Of a stretch of DNA of 64,000 nucleotides, positions 43,827-52,964 are shown piece by piece. The notes under the pieces are model-generated. The model did no database searches. It had not been told where the DNA came from and saw only the letters and a list, made by a program, of their open reading frames with translations. Position numbers and translations under genes: made by a program. Position 1 is the stretch's first letter; every line of letters begins with the position of its first letter. Location: NCBI RefSeq assembly GCF_051912485.1, contig NZ_CP196822.1:1178001-1242000 (forward strand). The letters are read 5' to 3'. This stretch comes from Nitrobacter sp051912485. GTDB taxonomy: Bacteria > Pseudomonadota > Alphaproteobacteria > Rhizobiales > Xanthobacteraceae.

Positions 43827-45359
43827 TCAATAAGCGTTCTCGGATTTCAGCAGCGCCAGTGGCGTCTTGAGCAGAATGAAGAGATCGAACAGCACCGACC
43901 AGTTCTCGATGTAGTAGAGATCGAACTCGACGCGCTTCTGGATCTTTTCCTCGTTGTCGATCTCGCCGCGCCATCCATTGATCTGAGCCCAGCCGGTAAT
44001 GCCGGGCTTGACGCGGTGGCGCGCAAAATAGCCATCCACGGCATCGTCGAACAGGCGGCTTTGCAGTTTGCCCTGAATGGCGTGAGGGCGCGGTCCGACG
44101 AGAGACAGGTTGCCCTTGAAGACAACGTTGAAAAGCTGCGGCAGCTCGTCGAGGCTTGTCTTGCGGATAAAGCGTCCGACACGGGTGACGCGACTGTCGT
44201 TCCTGGTCACGACCTTCGTGGCCAGCGGATCGGCCTGATCGTGAAACAGCGAGCGGAACTTGAAGACGTCGATGCGTTCGTTGTTGAAGCCGAAGCGTTT
44301 CTGGCGGAACAGCACCGGGCCGGGACTGTCGAGCTTGACCGCGAGCGCGACCAGCGCCATCACCGGCGAGACCAGCAGCAGGATCAAAGCGCCGACTATT
44401 CTGTCGAACAGCCATTTCAGTACCAGATCCCAGTCGGTGATCGGAGCCTCGAAGACATCGAGCATCGGAACTTCGCCGAGATAGGAATAGGCGCGGGGAC
44501 GGAAATGCAGCTTGTTGGTATGAGCGGATAACCGGATATCCACCGGCAGCACCCACAGCTTCTTCAGCATTTCGAGAATGCGGGTTTCCGCCGAGATCGG
44601 CAATGCGAACAGCACGAGGTCGATCCGGGTCCGTCGCGCGAATTCGAGCACGTCATCGACCTTGCCGAGTTTGGGGCTTCCCGCGCAGGTGTCGAGCGCG
44701 CGCGAGTCGTTGCGGTCGTCGAACACGCCGAGAATCTCGATGTCGGAGTCATCCTGTGCTCTCAACGCTTTGATGAGATTTTCTCCGTTCTCGTCTGAAC
44801 CGACGATGACGGTGCGGCGATCGAGCCGCCTGTGGCGTGCCCAGCGGCGGAGCACCACTCGCAGCAGGAGCCGCCCGGCGATCAGGCCGGCCAGACCGAC
44901 AAAGAAGAACGAAGCCAGCCAGAGCCGCGAGACGGCGTCGCCGCGCTTGACGAAGAACGAAACGCCGATGAACAACAGGAAAACGAATGCCCAGGACGAA
45001 ATCATCCGCGTCATCTGTCGCAACTGGCCGCGGAAAATCTGGATGTCGTAGATGTCTGCGGCCTGGAAACAGATGACCGCGGCGGCGGCCACGGCGAGGA
45101 TCGTTGCGATATAGCTCCAGCTAAAACCATCGATGCGGGTGACGTATCCGAGATAGAGCGCGACGCCGATCAGGCTCAGCAGCACGAAGTCGGCGGCACG
45201 GACGACGCCGGTGATGACGACGGGCGAATAGGCCGGCCGCACCTTCTGATGGGTGACCGCAAGCGCCGCGGGTGATAGCCGCCGCCGGCGTTCCACGGGT
45301 ATCGCAGGGCCGCCGCTCGCCGCCGCCTCAGTCCTCGAGCGTGCGCTGATAGGGTCCAT
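43827..45359 (-). CDS. Undecaprenyl-phosphate sugar phosphotransferase (WbaP/WcaJ type)
   Basis: A 510-residue polyprenyl-phosphate hexose-1-phosphate transferase, the first step in exopolysaccharide repeat assembly. The N-terminal part has several membrane segments and a Rossmann-like CoA-binding domain (about 160-290, VIVGSDENGENLIKALRAQD). The C-terminal catalytic domain shows VKLDSPGPVLFRQKRFGFNN, KTSLDELPQLFNVVFKGNLS, LVGPRPH and GITGWAQINGWRGE. The ATG at 45359 (MDPISARSRTEAAASGG) is the most likely start. It lies 33 bp after the ligase gene. Confidence 0.92.
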   Translation of the reverse strand: MDPISARSRTEAAASGGPAIPVERRRRLSPAALAVTHQKVRPAYSPVVITGVVRAADFVLLSLIGVALYLGYVTRIDGFSWSYIATILAVAAAAVICFQAADIYDIQIFRGQLRQMTRMISSWAFVFLLFIGVSFFVKRGDAVSRLWLASFFFVGLAGLIAGRLLLRVVLRRWARHRRLDRRTVIVGSDENGENLIKALRAQDDSDIEILGVFDDRNDSRALDTCAGSPKLGKVDDVLEFARRTRIDLVLFALPISAETRILEMLKKLWVLPVDIRLSAHTNKLHFRPRAYSYLGEVPMLDVFEAPITDWDLVLKWLFDRIVGALILLLVSPVMALVALAVKLDSPGPVLFRQKRFGFNNERIDVFKFRSLFHDQADPLATKVVTRNDSRVTRVGRFIRKTSLDELPQLFNVVFKGNLSLVGPRPHAIQGKLQSRLFDDAVDGYFARHRVKPGITGWAQINGWRGEIDNEEKIQKRVEFDLYYIENWSVLFDLFILLKTPLALLKSENAY

Positions 45360-45482
45360 GTCCTCAAGTCCACATCTGCGCCACACGACAGGATGCGGCG
45401 CCGGGCAACCGGCCTCCGGTGCGGTTTAAGGACTAAATCGGGAAGATTTGGTTTCGTGAAACGTGAGGCATTTCAGAAACGG

Positions 45483-46616
45483 TTAACGTTTCGCAAACGC
45501 CTCGCGGTAGCCCGCCATGACGCCTTCGACCATCGCCTTCTGCGAGAAATGCAGGAAGATGCGCTCGCGCAGCGATTTTGCTCGTGTCGCCGCAGCCGCG
45601 GGGTCGTCCAGTGCTGTTTCGATAGCGTCCGCCATGGCGCCAACGATGCCGGGAGCAAACAGTGCGTCGGTGTGGGAATCGAATATCTCCGGGATGCCCC
45701 CGACGTTCGCAGCGATCATGGGAATGCCAGCCGCGGCCGCTTCGATCACGACATAAGGCATCGAGTCGCCGCGCGATGGCACGACCAACAGGCGGCCCTT
45801 CGAGAATCCGTAACGAGCCTTGACGTGTCCGATAAAGCGGACCGCATCGCCGAGATCGAGCCGCTCGATCTGGGTTTTCAGCGCAGTTGTTTCCTCGCCG
45901 TCGCCCGCGAGGGTGAGGGTGACGGGCCTGCCGTCGGCCCGCAATCGCGCAACCGCATCGATCAGGAGGTCGGCGCCCTTGATGTGTCTGAACTCGCCGA
46001 CATAGACCAGATCGGTCGCGTCATCGGCCAGCGTGACGGGATCGAATTCATCGGCAGTTACACCATTGAAAACGCATTTCACATAGCCAGCCGGCGTGCC
46101 GACGATCCGTTGATAGGTATTCCGCGCGAATGCGCTCTCGAACAGGAACAGGTCGGTGCGGTTCATCAGCGCGCGTTCGAGACGGCTGTAAAACGCGCCT
46201 TTCATCGTCGTCAGCGGATAGTGCAGGGACCCGCCATGCGGCGTGTAGACCCGGATCGTGTCTTTCGATGACCCCTTGAGCCGCACGAAGGCGCCGGCTT
46301 TGGCCCCGTGTCCGTGAAGAATATCGGGCTTCGATTTCCGTATCAGCGCGGCGAACCGCATCCACGCAAACAGGTCGGTGGGGTGAGGTTCCCGGCGGAT
46401 CGGGATGCGGTGAACACCCAGTTTCAGTCGCGGCGCGATCTCCGCGAAAGCTGCATCCGCGCGCTCGCCGCCGGTGAGGCTGTCGGCGACGATGCCAACG
46501 AGGTGGCCGCGAGCGGCCTGTCCGTTTGCGACATCGAGGATGTGCCGGATAATTCCGCCAACCGGCGCGCGGACAGCGTGCAGGATGCGCAGCGGTTGAT
46601 CAGGCAAGGGCGGCAT
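45483..46616 (-). CDS. Glycosyltransferase (GT4-like)
   Basis: A 377-residue GT-B fold glycosyltransferase that would add sugars to the lipid-linked intermediate. The N-terminal RILHAVRAPVGGIIRHILDV, the acceptor-side HGHGAKAGAFVRLKG, and the C-terminal donor motif region VYVGEFRHIKGADLLIDAVA with E(x7)E-type EAAAAGIPMIAANVGGIPE are family features. The start at 46616 follows the Wza-type stop by 4 nt, so the two genes are coupled. Confidence 0.88.
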   Translation of the reverse strand: MPPLPDQPLRILHAVRAPVGGIIRHILDVANGQAARGHLVGIVADSLTGGERADAAFAEIAPRLKLGVHRIPIRREPHPTDLFAWMRFAALIRKSKPDILHGHGAKAGAFVRLKGSSKDTIRVYTPHGGSLHYPLTTMKGAFYSRLERALMNRTDLFLFESAFARNTYQRIVGTPAGYVKCVFNGVTADEFDPVTLADDATDLVYVGEFRHIKGADLLIDAVARLRADGRPVTLTLAGDGEETTALKTQIERLDLGDAVRFIGHVKARYGFSKGRLLVVPSRGDSMPYVVIEAAAAGIPMIAANVGGIPEIFDSHTDALFAPGIVGAMADAIETALDDPAAAATRAKSLRERIFLHFSQKAMVEGVMAGYREAFAKR

Positions 46617-46620
46617 TACC

Positions 46621-47319
46621 TCAAAACCATCGCTCGTCGACGAGGACGGTATCGCCGGGGCTGAGCAAGGTGGCGGTGGGCACGACGAGGCGAACGGTGC
46701 CGCGGGCATCGGTGTGGGTGACGGTGACGCGGTCGCGCTTGGCGCGGGGCGAGAAGCCGCCGGCGATGGCTACCGCGCTCTCGACCGTCATGTTGGGCAC
46801 GAACGGATACTGCCCCGGAGCCGCCACCTCGCCGAGAATGAAGAACGGCCGATAGGCCTCGACCTCGGCGGCGACATAGGGCTCGCGGATGTAGCCGTTG
46901 CGCAGGCGCGCGGCGATCGCAGCCGACAGTTCGGTTGGGGTGCGGCCGCGCGCAGTGACGGCGCCGATCAGGGGCATGGTGATGTTGCCGCCGGCATCGA
47001 CCAGATAGGTGTTGGTGAGACCCTCCTGGCCGTAGACGACGATGCGCAGCCGGTCGCCGGCATCGAGGCGGTAGGCGGGATCGTGGATGACGGGCGGCGG
47101 GGCCGCGGCGTAGACAATGGGCGCGGCCGCGGCGGCGCGCGCCGCTCGAACCCGCATGTCGCGGCGCGAGGCCGGCACTGGTGCAACGGTCAGCCGTCCG
47201 CCATAGGCCAGCGCGTCGAGCTCGTTATGCGGGCGCACCATCGCCGCCGGCTGCTGCATGCACCCCGACAGCGCCAGCGCGGTCAGCAGGCACAGGGTGA
47301 TGGCGCGCGGGCTTCGCAT
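46621..47319 (-). CDS. Wza-type polysaccharide export lipoprotein, short
   Basis: A 232-residue lipoprotein of the polysaccharide biosynthesis/export family. A lipobox ALSGC gives C20. The Poly_export domain (about 85-165) shows YRLDAGDRLRIVVYGQEGLT and GGNITMPLIGAVTARGRTPT, followed by one SLBB-like domain (FILGEVAAPGQYPFVPNMTV). It is shorter than E. coli Wza (379), lacking extra SLBB repeats and the C-terminal helix, as many GumB-like proteins. It begins the minus-strand part of the locus, divergent from the Wzc-like gene. Confidence 0.9.
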   Translation of the reverse strand: MRSPRAITLCLLTALALSGCMQQPAAMVRPHNELDALAYGGRLTVAPVPASRRDMRVRAARAAAAAPIVYAAAPPPVIHDPAYRLDAGDRLRIVVYGQEGLTNTYLVDAGGNITMPLIGAVTARGRTPTELSAAIAARLRNGYIREPYVAAEVEAYRPFFILGEVAAPGQYPFVPNMTVESAVAIAGGFSPRAKRDRVTVTHTDARGTVRLVVPTATLLSPGDTVLVDERWF

Positions 47320-47629
47320 CAGGCATTTCCATGAAATATCAAATCCATTTAAGGGCTTTTGTGGTTAATAAAGCGTAATCGGAGCGTAGCGACGCACCGA
47401 TCGGCGCCGGCGGCGGCGAGCGGAGTTAACCCGACAGCAACCATAATGGACTGTAATACTCATCGCACTCGGCCTGGTGGTCCGATTCTACATTCGCATC
47501 TCCGTTTCAGGGATCGCGAATGTCAAATTCACTCCACCAGAGTATGATCCCGAAAAGTGGAAACCGGTTTTCGGATAAGATCATGCTCAATCAAAAGTCG
47601 GAGGCGTAAGCTTCCAGCGGGAGTATGCG
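47320..47629. other. Divergent intergenic region of the polysaccharide locus
   Basis: About 310 bp between the Wza-type and Wzc-like genes. It must hold both promoters. The only clear structure is repeat family A (47542-47587). AT-rich sequence near 47335-47375 (GGTTAATAAAGCG) could include the minus-strand promoter. No gene is seen. Confidence 0.4.
47542..47587. repeat. Interspersed palindromic repeat, family A, copy 2
   Basis: GTATGATCCCGAAAAGTGG and its partner CCGGTTTTCGGATAAGATCAT form an imperfect palindrome. The core AAAAGTGGAA, GGTTTT and GATAAGA is shared with 13998-14046, while the arms differ by compensated changes. It lies about 45 bp ahead of the Wzc-like start and would be transcribed in its leader. 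Confidence 0.6.
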
Positions 47630-49804
47630 ATGCGGTTTGCGTTATGGCGTGCCGGCAAGGACAAGACGCCGGTTTCGAACACGGTATCCGCGCCAATGGC
47701 TGCGTCGCCGAGCGCCGTGTCGCCGCAACCGGGCGACCTCGATCTGCGCGTCATCTGGCAGGCGTTGCTGCGCAGGAAGCGCACGATCATCATTCCGACG
47801 CTTCTCGCCTTTGTGCTTTCGCTTGTCGTCGTCAATCTGATTACGCCCAGATACAAGTCCGAAGCCCGCATCCTGATCGACGGCCGTGAAAACGTTTTCC
47901 TGCGTCCGAACGGCGAGCGCAACGACGAGCGTAACGCGCTCGATCCCGAAGCCATCGCCAGCCAGGTGCAACTGGTGCTGTCGCGCGATCTTGCCCGCGA
48001 GGTGATCGAGAAGAACAAGCTCGCGGAGAATCCGGAATTCGATCCGGTGTTGCGCGGCGTGTCGCCGATCAAGTCGCTGCTGGCGCTGTTCGGAATCGGC
48101 CGCGACCCGCTCCGGATGACGCCGGAGGAGCGCGTGCTGGATGCCTACTACAGCCGGCTGACCGCCTATGCCGTCGATAAATCCCGCGTCATCGCCATTG
48201 AATTCCAGTCGCGCGATCCGGAACTCGCGGCTCGTATCGCGAATTCGATCGCCGACGGCTATCTCGTCCTGCAACTGGGCGCGCGTCAGGGGCAGGCGAA
48301 GGCCGCCGGTCAGTGGTTATCCGGGGAAATCGACAGCTTGCGCAAGAAGGTCGCGGATGCCGAATCGCGGGTCGAGGATTTCAGGTCGAAGTCCAGCCTC
48401 TTCATCGGCACCAACAACACTTCGCTGTCGAACCAGCAACTGGGTGAAATCAACACTCAACTGAACAATGCGCGTGCGCTCAAGTCCGATGCGGAATCGA
48501 AGGCGCGGCTGATCCGCGGGATGCTTCAGAGCGGCAAACCGATCGAAGCCTCGGAGGTTCTCAATTCAGAATTGATCCGCCGCCTGTCCGAGCAGCGTGT
48601 GACGCTGCGTGCGCAACTGGCGGAGCAGTCGTCGACGTTGCTCGGTCAACACCCGCGGATCAAGGAATTGAAGGCCCAGCTCGCGGATCTCGACCGCCAG
48701 TTGCGCGAGGAAGCCGGCAAGGTCTCGCGGTCGCTGGAAAATGACGCTCACATCGCCAGCGGCCGGGTCGATAGCCTCAACAACAGCCTCGATCAGTTGA
48801 AGAAGCAGGCGACGTCGTCCAATGGCGACGATGTCAAGCTGCGGGCGCTGGAGCGCGAGGCGAGGGCGCAGCGCGACCTGCTGGAATCCTATTTGGCAAA
48901 ATATCGTGAAGCCACCACGCGCGAAAACATCGACGCAACACCGTCTGATGGCCGCGTCATCTCGCGCGCCATCGTCTCGAACACGCCCGCCTACCCGAAG
49001 AAGCTGCCCATCGTCCTGATCGCGACTCTGGCGACCCTGATGCTGATGGCCGGCACTGTCGCGACCGGCGAACTGCTGCGCATCACCGCGCCGCGAGCGC
49101 CGGCTGCGTTCGAGTCTGTTCCGCCGCAAGCTGCCGCCATCCCTGAACCGCGCGAAATCCCTCCCGCGTCGGAGCCTCGCGACATCCGTTCCGCGCCGGA
49201 TGCGGACCTGATCGGAATCGACCGCGTCGCGGACGATTTGCGAAACGCGGGCGAGGCGGCGCACAAGATCACGATCATGGGCATCGGCCAGAACGAAAAC
49301 ATCATGCTGAGAGCGTTCGCGCTCGCGCGGATTCTGGCGGAGAGCGCCAAGGTTGTCCTGGTCGATCTGTCGCCCTCATCGCTGACCCTGACCGCCGCCT
49401 CAGTCGATCCGGTGGCGCCGGGACTGGCCGATTTGATGCTGGGCGAGACGTCGTTCGGACAGGTGATTACCCGCGACCGGCTGTCGGCGGTTCATTTGGT
49501 CGCTTCCGGACGTTCCGATGCCGATCGCGCGTTGCTGCAATCGCCGCGCCTGACGATCGCCCTCGATGCATTGTTACGCGTCTACGATCACGTCCTGCTC
49601 GTCGCCGGCACCGCCACCGACCTGCCGGCGAAGCTCCTGACCGATCAGGCGCGCGCGATTGTCGTTCCCGACCTGTCGATGAGCGTCGATGCGCGTGCAC
49701 GGTTGAGCGGTCAGCTCTCGGCCATAGGCTTCGCGTCGGTGACGATGCTTGATCCGGCACAGCCGCCGCCGGATATCCAAACCGGTCCGCGCGAGGCGGC
49801 CTGA
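47630..49804 (+). CDS. Wzc/GumC-like co-polymerase with degenerate kinase domain
   Basis: A 724-residue polysaccharide co-polymerase. A Wzz domain starts near residue 38, with TM helix 1 at about 52-71 and TM helix 2 at about 459-480; a long periplasmic coiled region (about 215-440) lies between. The C-terminal domain (about 535-715) has the BY-kinase order (ITIMGIGQNENIMLRAFALA, then VVLVDLSP), but the Walker A Gly-Lys-Thr is absent and there is no Tyr-rich tail. So it likely has no kinase activity and acts as a scaffold for chain length and export. Confidence 0.88.
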   Translation: MRFALWRAGKDKTPVSNTVSAPMAASPSAVSPQPGDLDLRVIWQALLRRKRTIIIPTLLAFVLSLVVVNLITPRYKSEARILIDGRENVFLRPNGERNDERNALDPEAIASQVQLVLSRDLAREVIEKNKLAENPEFDPVLRGVSPIKSLLALFGIGRDPLRMTPEERVLDAYYSRLTAYAVDKSRVIAIEFQSRDPELAARIANSIADGYLVLQLGARQGQAKAAGQWLSGEIDSLRKKVADAESRVEDFRSKSSLFIGTNNTSLSNQQLGEINTQLNNARALKSDAESKARLIRGMLQSGKPIEASEVLNSELIRRLSEQRVTLRAQLAEQSSTLLGQHPRIKELKAQLADLDRQLREEAGKVSRSLENDAHIASGRVDSLNNSLDQLKKQATSSNGDDVKLRALEREARAQRDLLESYLAKYREATTRENIDATPSDGRVISRAIVSNTPAYPKKLPIVLIATLATLMLMAGTVATGELLRITAPRAPAAFESVPPQAAAIPEPREIPPASEPRDIRSAPDADLIGIDRVADDLRNAGEAAHKITIMGIGQNENIMLRAFALARILAESAKVVLVDLSPSSLTLTAASVDPVAPGLADLMLGETSFGQVITRDRLSAVHLVASGRSDADRALLQSPRLTIALDALLRVYDHVLLVAGTATDLPAKLLTDQARAIVVPDLSMSVDARARLSGQLSAIGFASVTMLDPAQPPPDIQTGPREAA

Positions 49805-49816
49805 TCGTTCATCATC

Positions 49817-49863
49817 GCGTTTTCGGGCGAAGTGGATATCGGTTCGCGTGAAGAAAACGCGTC
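49817..49863. repeat. Interspersed palindromic repeat, family B, copy 2
   Basis: GCGTTTTCGGGCGAAGTGG with its partner GAAAACGCGTC is the reverse complement of copy 1 at 38355-38400, with few substitutions. It lies between the Wzc-like stop and the convergent CelD-like stop and might serve as a bidirectional transcription end. Confidence 0.6.
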
Positions 49864-49887
49864 AAATCAAAATTAGATGTTGCGTCG

Positions 49888-51087
49888 TCAGCGAAGCAGC
49901 GCGGCGCGCAGCGCCTGCGCCATCCGCTTCAGCGCCGGCGTCTGCTTCACGAGGCGCTTGGCGTGGGCCATCGAGGACATGCCGATGGCGGCCATCCTGC
50001 CACGCGCGGTGAGCGGCAGGTAACTGTCAAAGATCGGCTCGTTGTCCTTGCAGAACAGGCGCTTGTAGTCGTCCGATCCGATCCCGAGATCGAGCGAGGT
50101 GTAGCCGCGCTCGGCATAGTAATCGACGATATCCCGCATCAGGATCAGGCCCGGACTGTAGTGGGCGCTTTCCGACATCGTGTAGGTGTTGAACATCATC
50201 GAGAACCGGTGCCCGTCGGCAACGCCGGCGAAGATCGCGATCACCTCGGCATCGCATTCGAGGGCGTGGATTTCGATGGCGTGACCGCCGTCAGGCAGCG
50301 GCGTCAGACAGGCCGTGCGCAGGAATTCCTCGACGCCGGGATCGGCGAACACGTTCGGAAGCTTCTGCGCGGCCATCCGCAGCGGCTTGATCGTGAAGAA
50401 CGCATCGAGCATGCGCTTGATTTCGGTCTCCGTCGTCGCCACGCAGTGGCGATAGCCGGGCAGCGCCTGCAGCTTGCGTTCCTTGCCCTTGAGCCGGCGG
50501 CGAAACGAGTTGCTGATGCGCTCGGACGGCGGCGCCCCCGGCGCCATCGTCATCAGCGGGCAGCCGTTGGCCGAGGTCTGGCTCGGCAGCAGCGCCATCG
50601 GATTTTGCAGCTCGCGCCAGTGTCGTGGCTGTCGAATGAACGCCAGAACGTCGATCTTCGCGGGAAGTTCGCGGATCCCTCGAAGCAGCGCGTCGAGATC
50701 GGCCTGCGTGGCGGTGGCCGCGAAATCCTGCCTCCAGAGCGCCATGTTGAAGGTCGTGTGCTTGCCGCCCATAAAGCGTGCGACGCGGACCCCGTTCTCC
50801 GCGCCGACTGCAAGCGGCAACAGCAACAGCGGTCGCCGCTCGGCGTCGCAGGCGACGATAATACAGGGCTGAAGATCGTTCCTGGTTCCGACGTGCCGCT
50901 GCCAGGCAGACAGGAAGTCGAACCGCTGATAGGGCGTCGAGAACTGCGAGGTCTCGAGGCTGCGCCAGATCGGCTCGGCCTCGTGCAGATCGTGAAAGAC
51001 ATCGACGTGCGCGATACGCTGCGCGCCTGACCGCGTCTGTGCCTTCGCCGTCGCCGTCGGGCTTTCGATCACAGCGGCCATGGTCAT
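49888..51087 (-). CDS. CelD/BcsL-like GNAT-fold acyltransferase
   Basis: A 399-residue protein of the CelD-type (FemAB-like) family found with cellulose and exopolysaccharide genes. Features: HDLHEAEPIWRSLETSQFST and the core WQRHVGTRNDLQPCIIVACD, then ISNSFRRRLKGKERKLQALP and GLILMRDIVDYYAERGYTSLD with DLGIGSDDYKRLFCKD typical of the GNAT C-domain. It may acylate the polysaccharide or a precursor; this is inferred. It converges with the Wzc-like gene and is the last member of the polysaccharide locus. Confidence 0.8.
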   Translation of the reverse strand: MTMAAVIESPTATAKAQTRSGAQRIAHVDVFHDLHEAEPIWRSLETSQFSTPYQRFDFLSAWQRHVGTRNDLQPCIIVACDAERRPLLLLPLAVGAENGVRVARFMGGKHTTFNMALWRQDFAATATQADLDALLRGIRELPAKIDVLAFIRQPRHWRELQNPMALLPSQTSANGCPLMTMAPGAPPSERISNSFRRRLKGKERKLQALPGYRHCVATTETEIKRMLDAFFTIKPLRMAAQKLPNVFADPGVEEFLRTACLTPLPDGGHAIEIHALECDAEVIAIFAGVADGHRFSMMFNTYTMSESAHYSPGLILMRDIVDYYAERGYTSLDLGIGSDDYKRLFCKDNEPIFDSYLPLTARGRMAAIGMSSMAHAKRLVKQTPALKRMAQALRAALLR

Positions 51088-51271
51088 CGCTAAAGCCTGT
51101 TATCTTTTGTTTACTTTTTCGCTTTGGCGGACCTTTGCATAGGAAATGTCAACAAAGGGTAATGGCAATAGGTAAGCGAGAGGGGTCGGGTCGCGGCGGG
51201 GGCGGTCATCTGCAAGCTGGTTGACGCGGCCGGAACCGCCGCCCGCGTCCGGCGGGTCTTGCAGCGATAGA

Positions 51272-51478
51272 CTACAGGTCGGGTTTCGCCATCCAGCTGA
51301 CAATCGGCATGGCCGGCAATACCCAGCCGAGCCCGGCGACAACGTAGAAGATCGCCTGGTAGAGCCCCGACGCCGCGAGCCATGGCGTCTGCGCAATCGT
51401 CATGCCCAGCAGCGACCAGACCACGACCAGCACGAGCAGGGCGATCGTACCGAGGAACTTTCGGGTGCGGATCCGCAT
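51272..51478 (-). CDS. DUF2842 small membrane protein
   Basis: A 68-residue protein with two hydrophobic segments (FLGTIALLVLVVVWSLLGMT and LYQAIFYVVAGLGWVLPAMP) and the ending PIVSWMAKPD. It matches the DUF2842 family, restricted to Alphaproteobacteria, function unknown. It is divergent from ctaA, next to which I recall it in relatives. Confidence 0.8.
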   Translation of the reverse strand: MRIRTRKFLGTIALLVLVVVWSLLGMTIAQTPWLAASGLYQAIFYVVAGLGWVLPAMPIVSWMAKPDL

Positions 51479-51575
51479 GGCTTAAAAAGGTAACTCGCGG
51501 CTGGGGACGAGGCTTGCGCCGAGGCTGCGGTGGACTATAAAGGGCACGAAAAATGCATTCAACCTGCGGATTTTG

Positions 51576-52655
51576 ATGACCCGTCCGATAGAAAAAAAGG
51601 GGTTCCAGCTGCGCGCCGTGCGCTGGTGGCTGGTGGCGGTGGCGCTGCTCATTGCAGCCATGGTGCTGGTCGGGGGAGCGACCCGGCTGACCGAATCCGG
51701 TCTTTCGATCGTCGAATGGAAGCCGGTGACAGGCACGATGCCTCCGCTCACCCAAGAGGAGTGGTCCCAGGCCTTCGAGGGCTACAAGAAGATACCGCAG
51801 TACAGCGAAATGAACGCGGGCATGACGCTCGACCAGTTCAAGACCATCTTCTGGTGGGAGTGGAGCCATCGGTTGCTGGGCCGCTTTATCGGCGTGGCAT
51901 TCCTGCTGCCGTTCCTCTGGTTCATGTGGCGGGGCATGCTGCCCTCAGACCTGAAGCGGCGGCTGTGGCTCATCTTCGGTCTCGGCGGACTTCAGGGCGC
52001 GGTCGGCTGGTGGATGGTCGCGTCCGGCCTCACCAAGCGCATCGAGGTTTCGCAGTATCGTCTCGCGACGCACCTCGTGCTGGCGCTGCTAATTTTCGCG
52101 GCGATCGTCTGGACCCTGCGGCGATTGTCGGATCGTCCGTCGTTGCTGTCGCCAATGCGATTGCGAGTGACCAGCGGCGTTCTGGTAGTGCTCGTGTTCG
52201 TGCAGCTCTATTTCGGAGCGCTGGTTGCGGGGCTGCGCGCCGGCAAGGTCTTCAACACCTGGCCCGACATCGACGGGTCATTCATTCCGTCCTCGGCGCG
52301 GCTGTTTTTCGAACAACCGTGGTGGCGTAATCTGTTCGACAACACGCTCACGGTTCAGTTCGAGCATCGCATGATGGCTTATACGCTGTTTGCGATTGCG
52401 ATCTTGCATGCAATCGATGCGATCGTGTCGCGGGCGGGCCCTGCCGTCGTTCGCGGGGCACTCTGGCTTGCCGCCGCAATGACGCTACAGGCGACGCTCG
52501 GAATCCTGACCCTCCTGAACGAGGTTCCTATCCTGCTCGGGCTGGTGCATCAGGCGGTTGCGATCGTCGTCCTGACGCTTGCAATTGTTCAGGCAGAACG
52601 GCTGATGGGTAGTACGGCGCTGGAACGACAACGACTGCGCGTGGCGGCCGGATAG
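51576..52655 (+). CDS. ctaA: Heme A synthase
   Basis: CtaA/Cox15 (359 residues) oxidises heme O to heme A for aa3-type cytochrome oxidase. Eight membrane segments are visible; LVGGATRLTESGLSIVEWKP near the N-terminus is the family hallmark. Histidine ligands appear at H98 (EWSHRLLGRF) and in THLVLALL, FEHRMMAYTLF and LGLVHQAV. The ATG at 51576 (MTRPIEKKG) is one codon after a TTG in frame. It stands alone between DUF2842 and the NarK-type gene. Confidence 0.95.
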   Translation: MTRPIEKKGFQLRAVRWWLVAVALLIAAMVLVGGATRLTESGLSIVEWKPVTGTMPPLTQEEWSQAFEGYKKIPQYSEMNAGMTLDQFKTIFWWEWSHRLLGRFIGVAFLLPFLWFMWRGMLPSDLKRRLWLIFGLGGLQGAVGWWMVASGLTKRIEVSQYRLATHLVLALLIFAAIVWTLRRLSDRPSLLSPMRLRVTSGVLVVLVFVQLYFGALVAGLRAGKVFNTWPDIDGSFIPSSARLFFEQPWWRNLFDNTLTVQFEHRMMAYTLFAIAILHAIDAIVSRAGPAVVRGALWLAAAMTLQATLGILTLLNEVPILLGLVHQAVAIVVLTLAIVQAERLMGSTALERQRLRVAAG

Positions 52656-52964
52656 GCCAGAGCCGCGTTGGACGTTCCAGTCTCGCCTTCACTGCGCGGG
52701 AACCCTTCGTTTTTGTGATTTGAGCGCGGTCGCCCCGTTGCCACGAACTGCGGGGTGCCGCCGCATGACTTCGGATCATGTCGAAAGGGGTGCGATTTGA
52801 CTAAAATCGTCACGCCGGAACCTCAATCGGACAAAAATACGAATTTCTGGCGCTATACAGATTTGCGAACGTGCATCATGATGTCGGGGTCATAAAGTCA
52901 GGATCGATAACCCAGGATCGCCAATCCCATTCCGGTCGATGGCGAGCTATAATCGGGGTACCGA
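52656..52964. other. 309-bp gap before the NarK-type gene
   Basis: No gene is seen. A 17-nt dyad, CGATTT-GACTA-AAATCG (52794-52810), is the only clear structure and includes TTGAC-n4-ATC, a partial FNR/FixK-like match. A -35/-10 pair is not obvious. It should contain the transporter promoter. Confidence 0.4.
52794..52810 (+). promoter_or_regulatory. Small dyad upstream of the NarK-type gene
   Basis: CGATTT and AAATCG are exact inverted arms around GACTA. The overlapping TTGACTAAAATCGT fits only 7 of 10 informative positions of the FNR/FixK box. It is about 160 bp before the gene start. Treat as a candidate operator only. Confidence 0.3.

Noticed and set aside
49963..51030. A 355-codon plus-strand frame antisense to the CelD-like gene
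   Set aside because: The translation is Arg/His/Glu-rich with no domain; the opposite strand encodes a recognisable acyltransferase.
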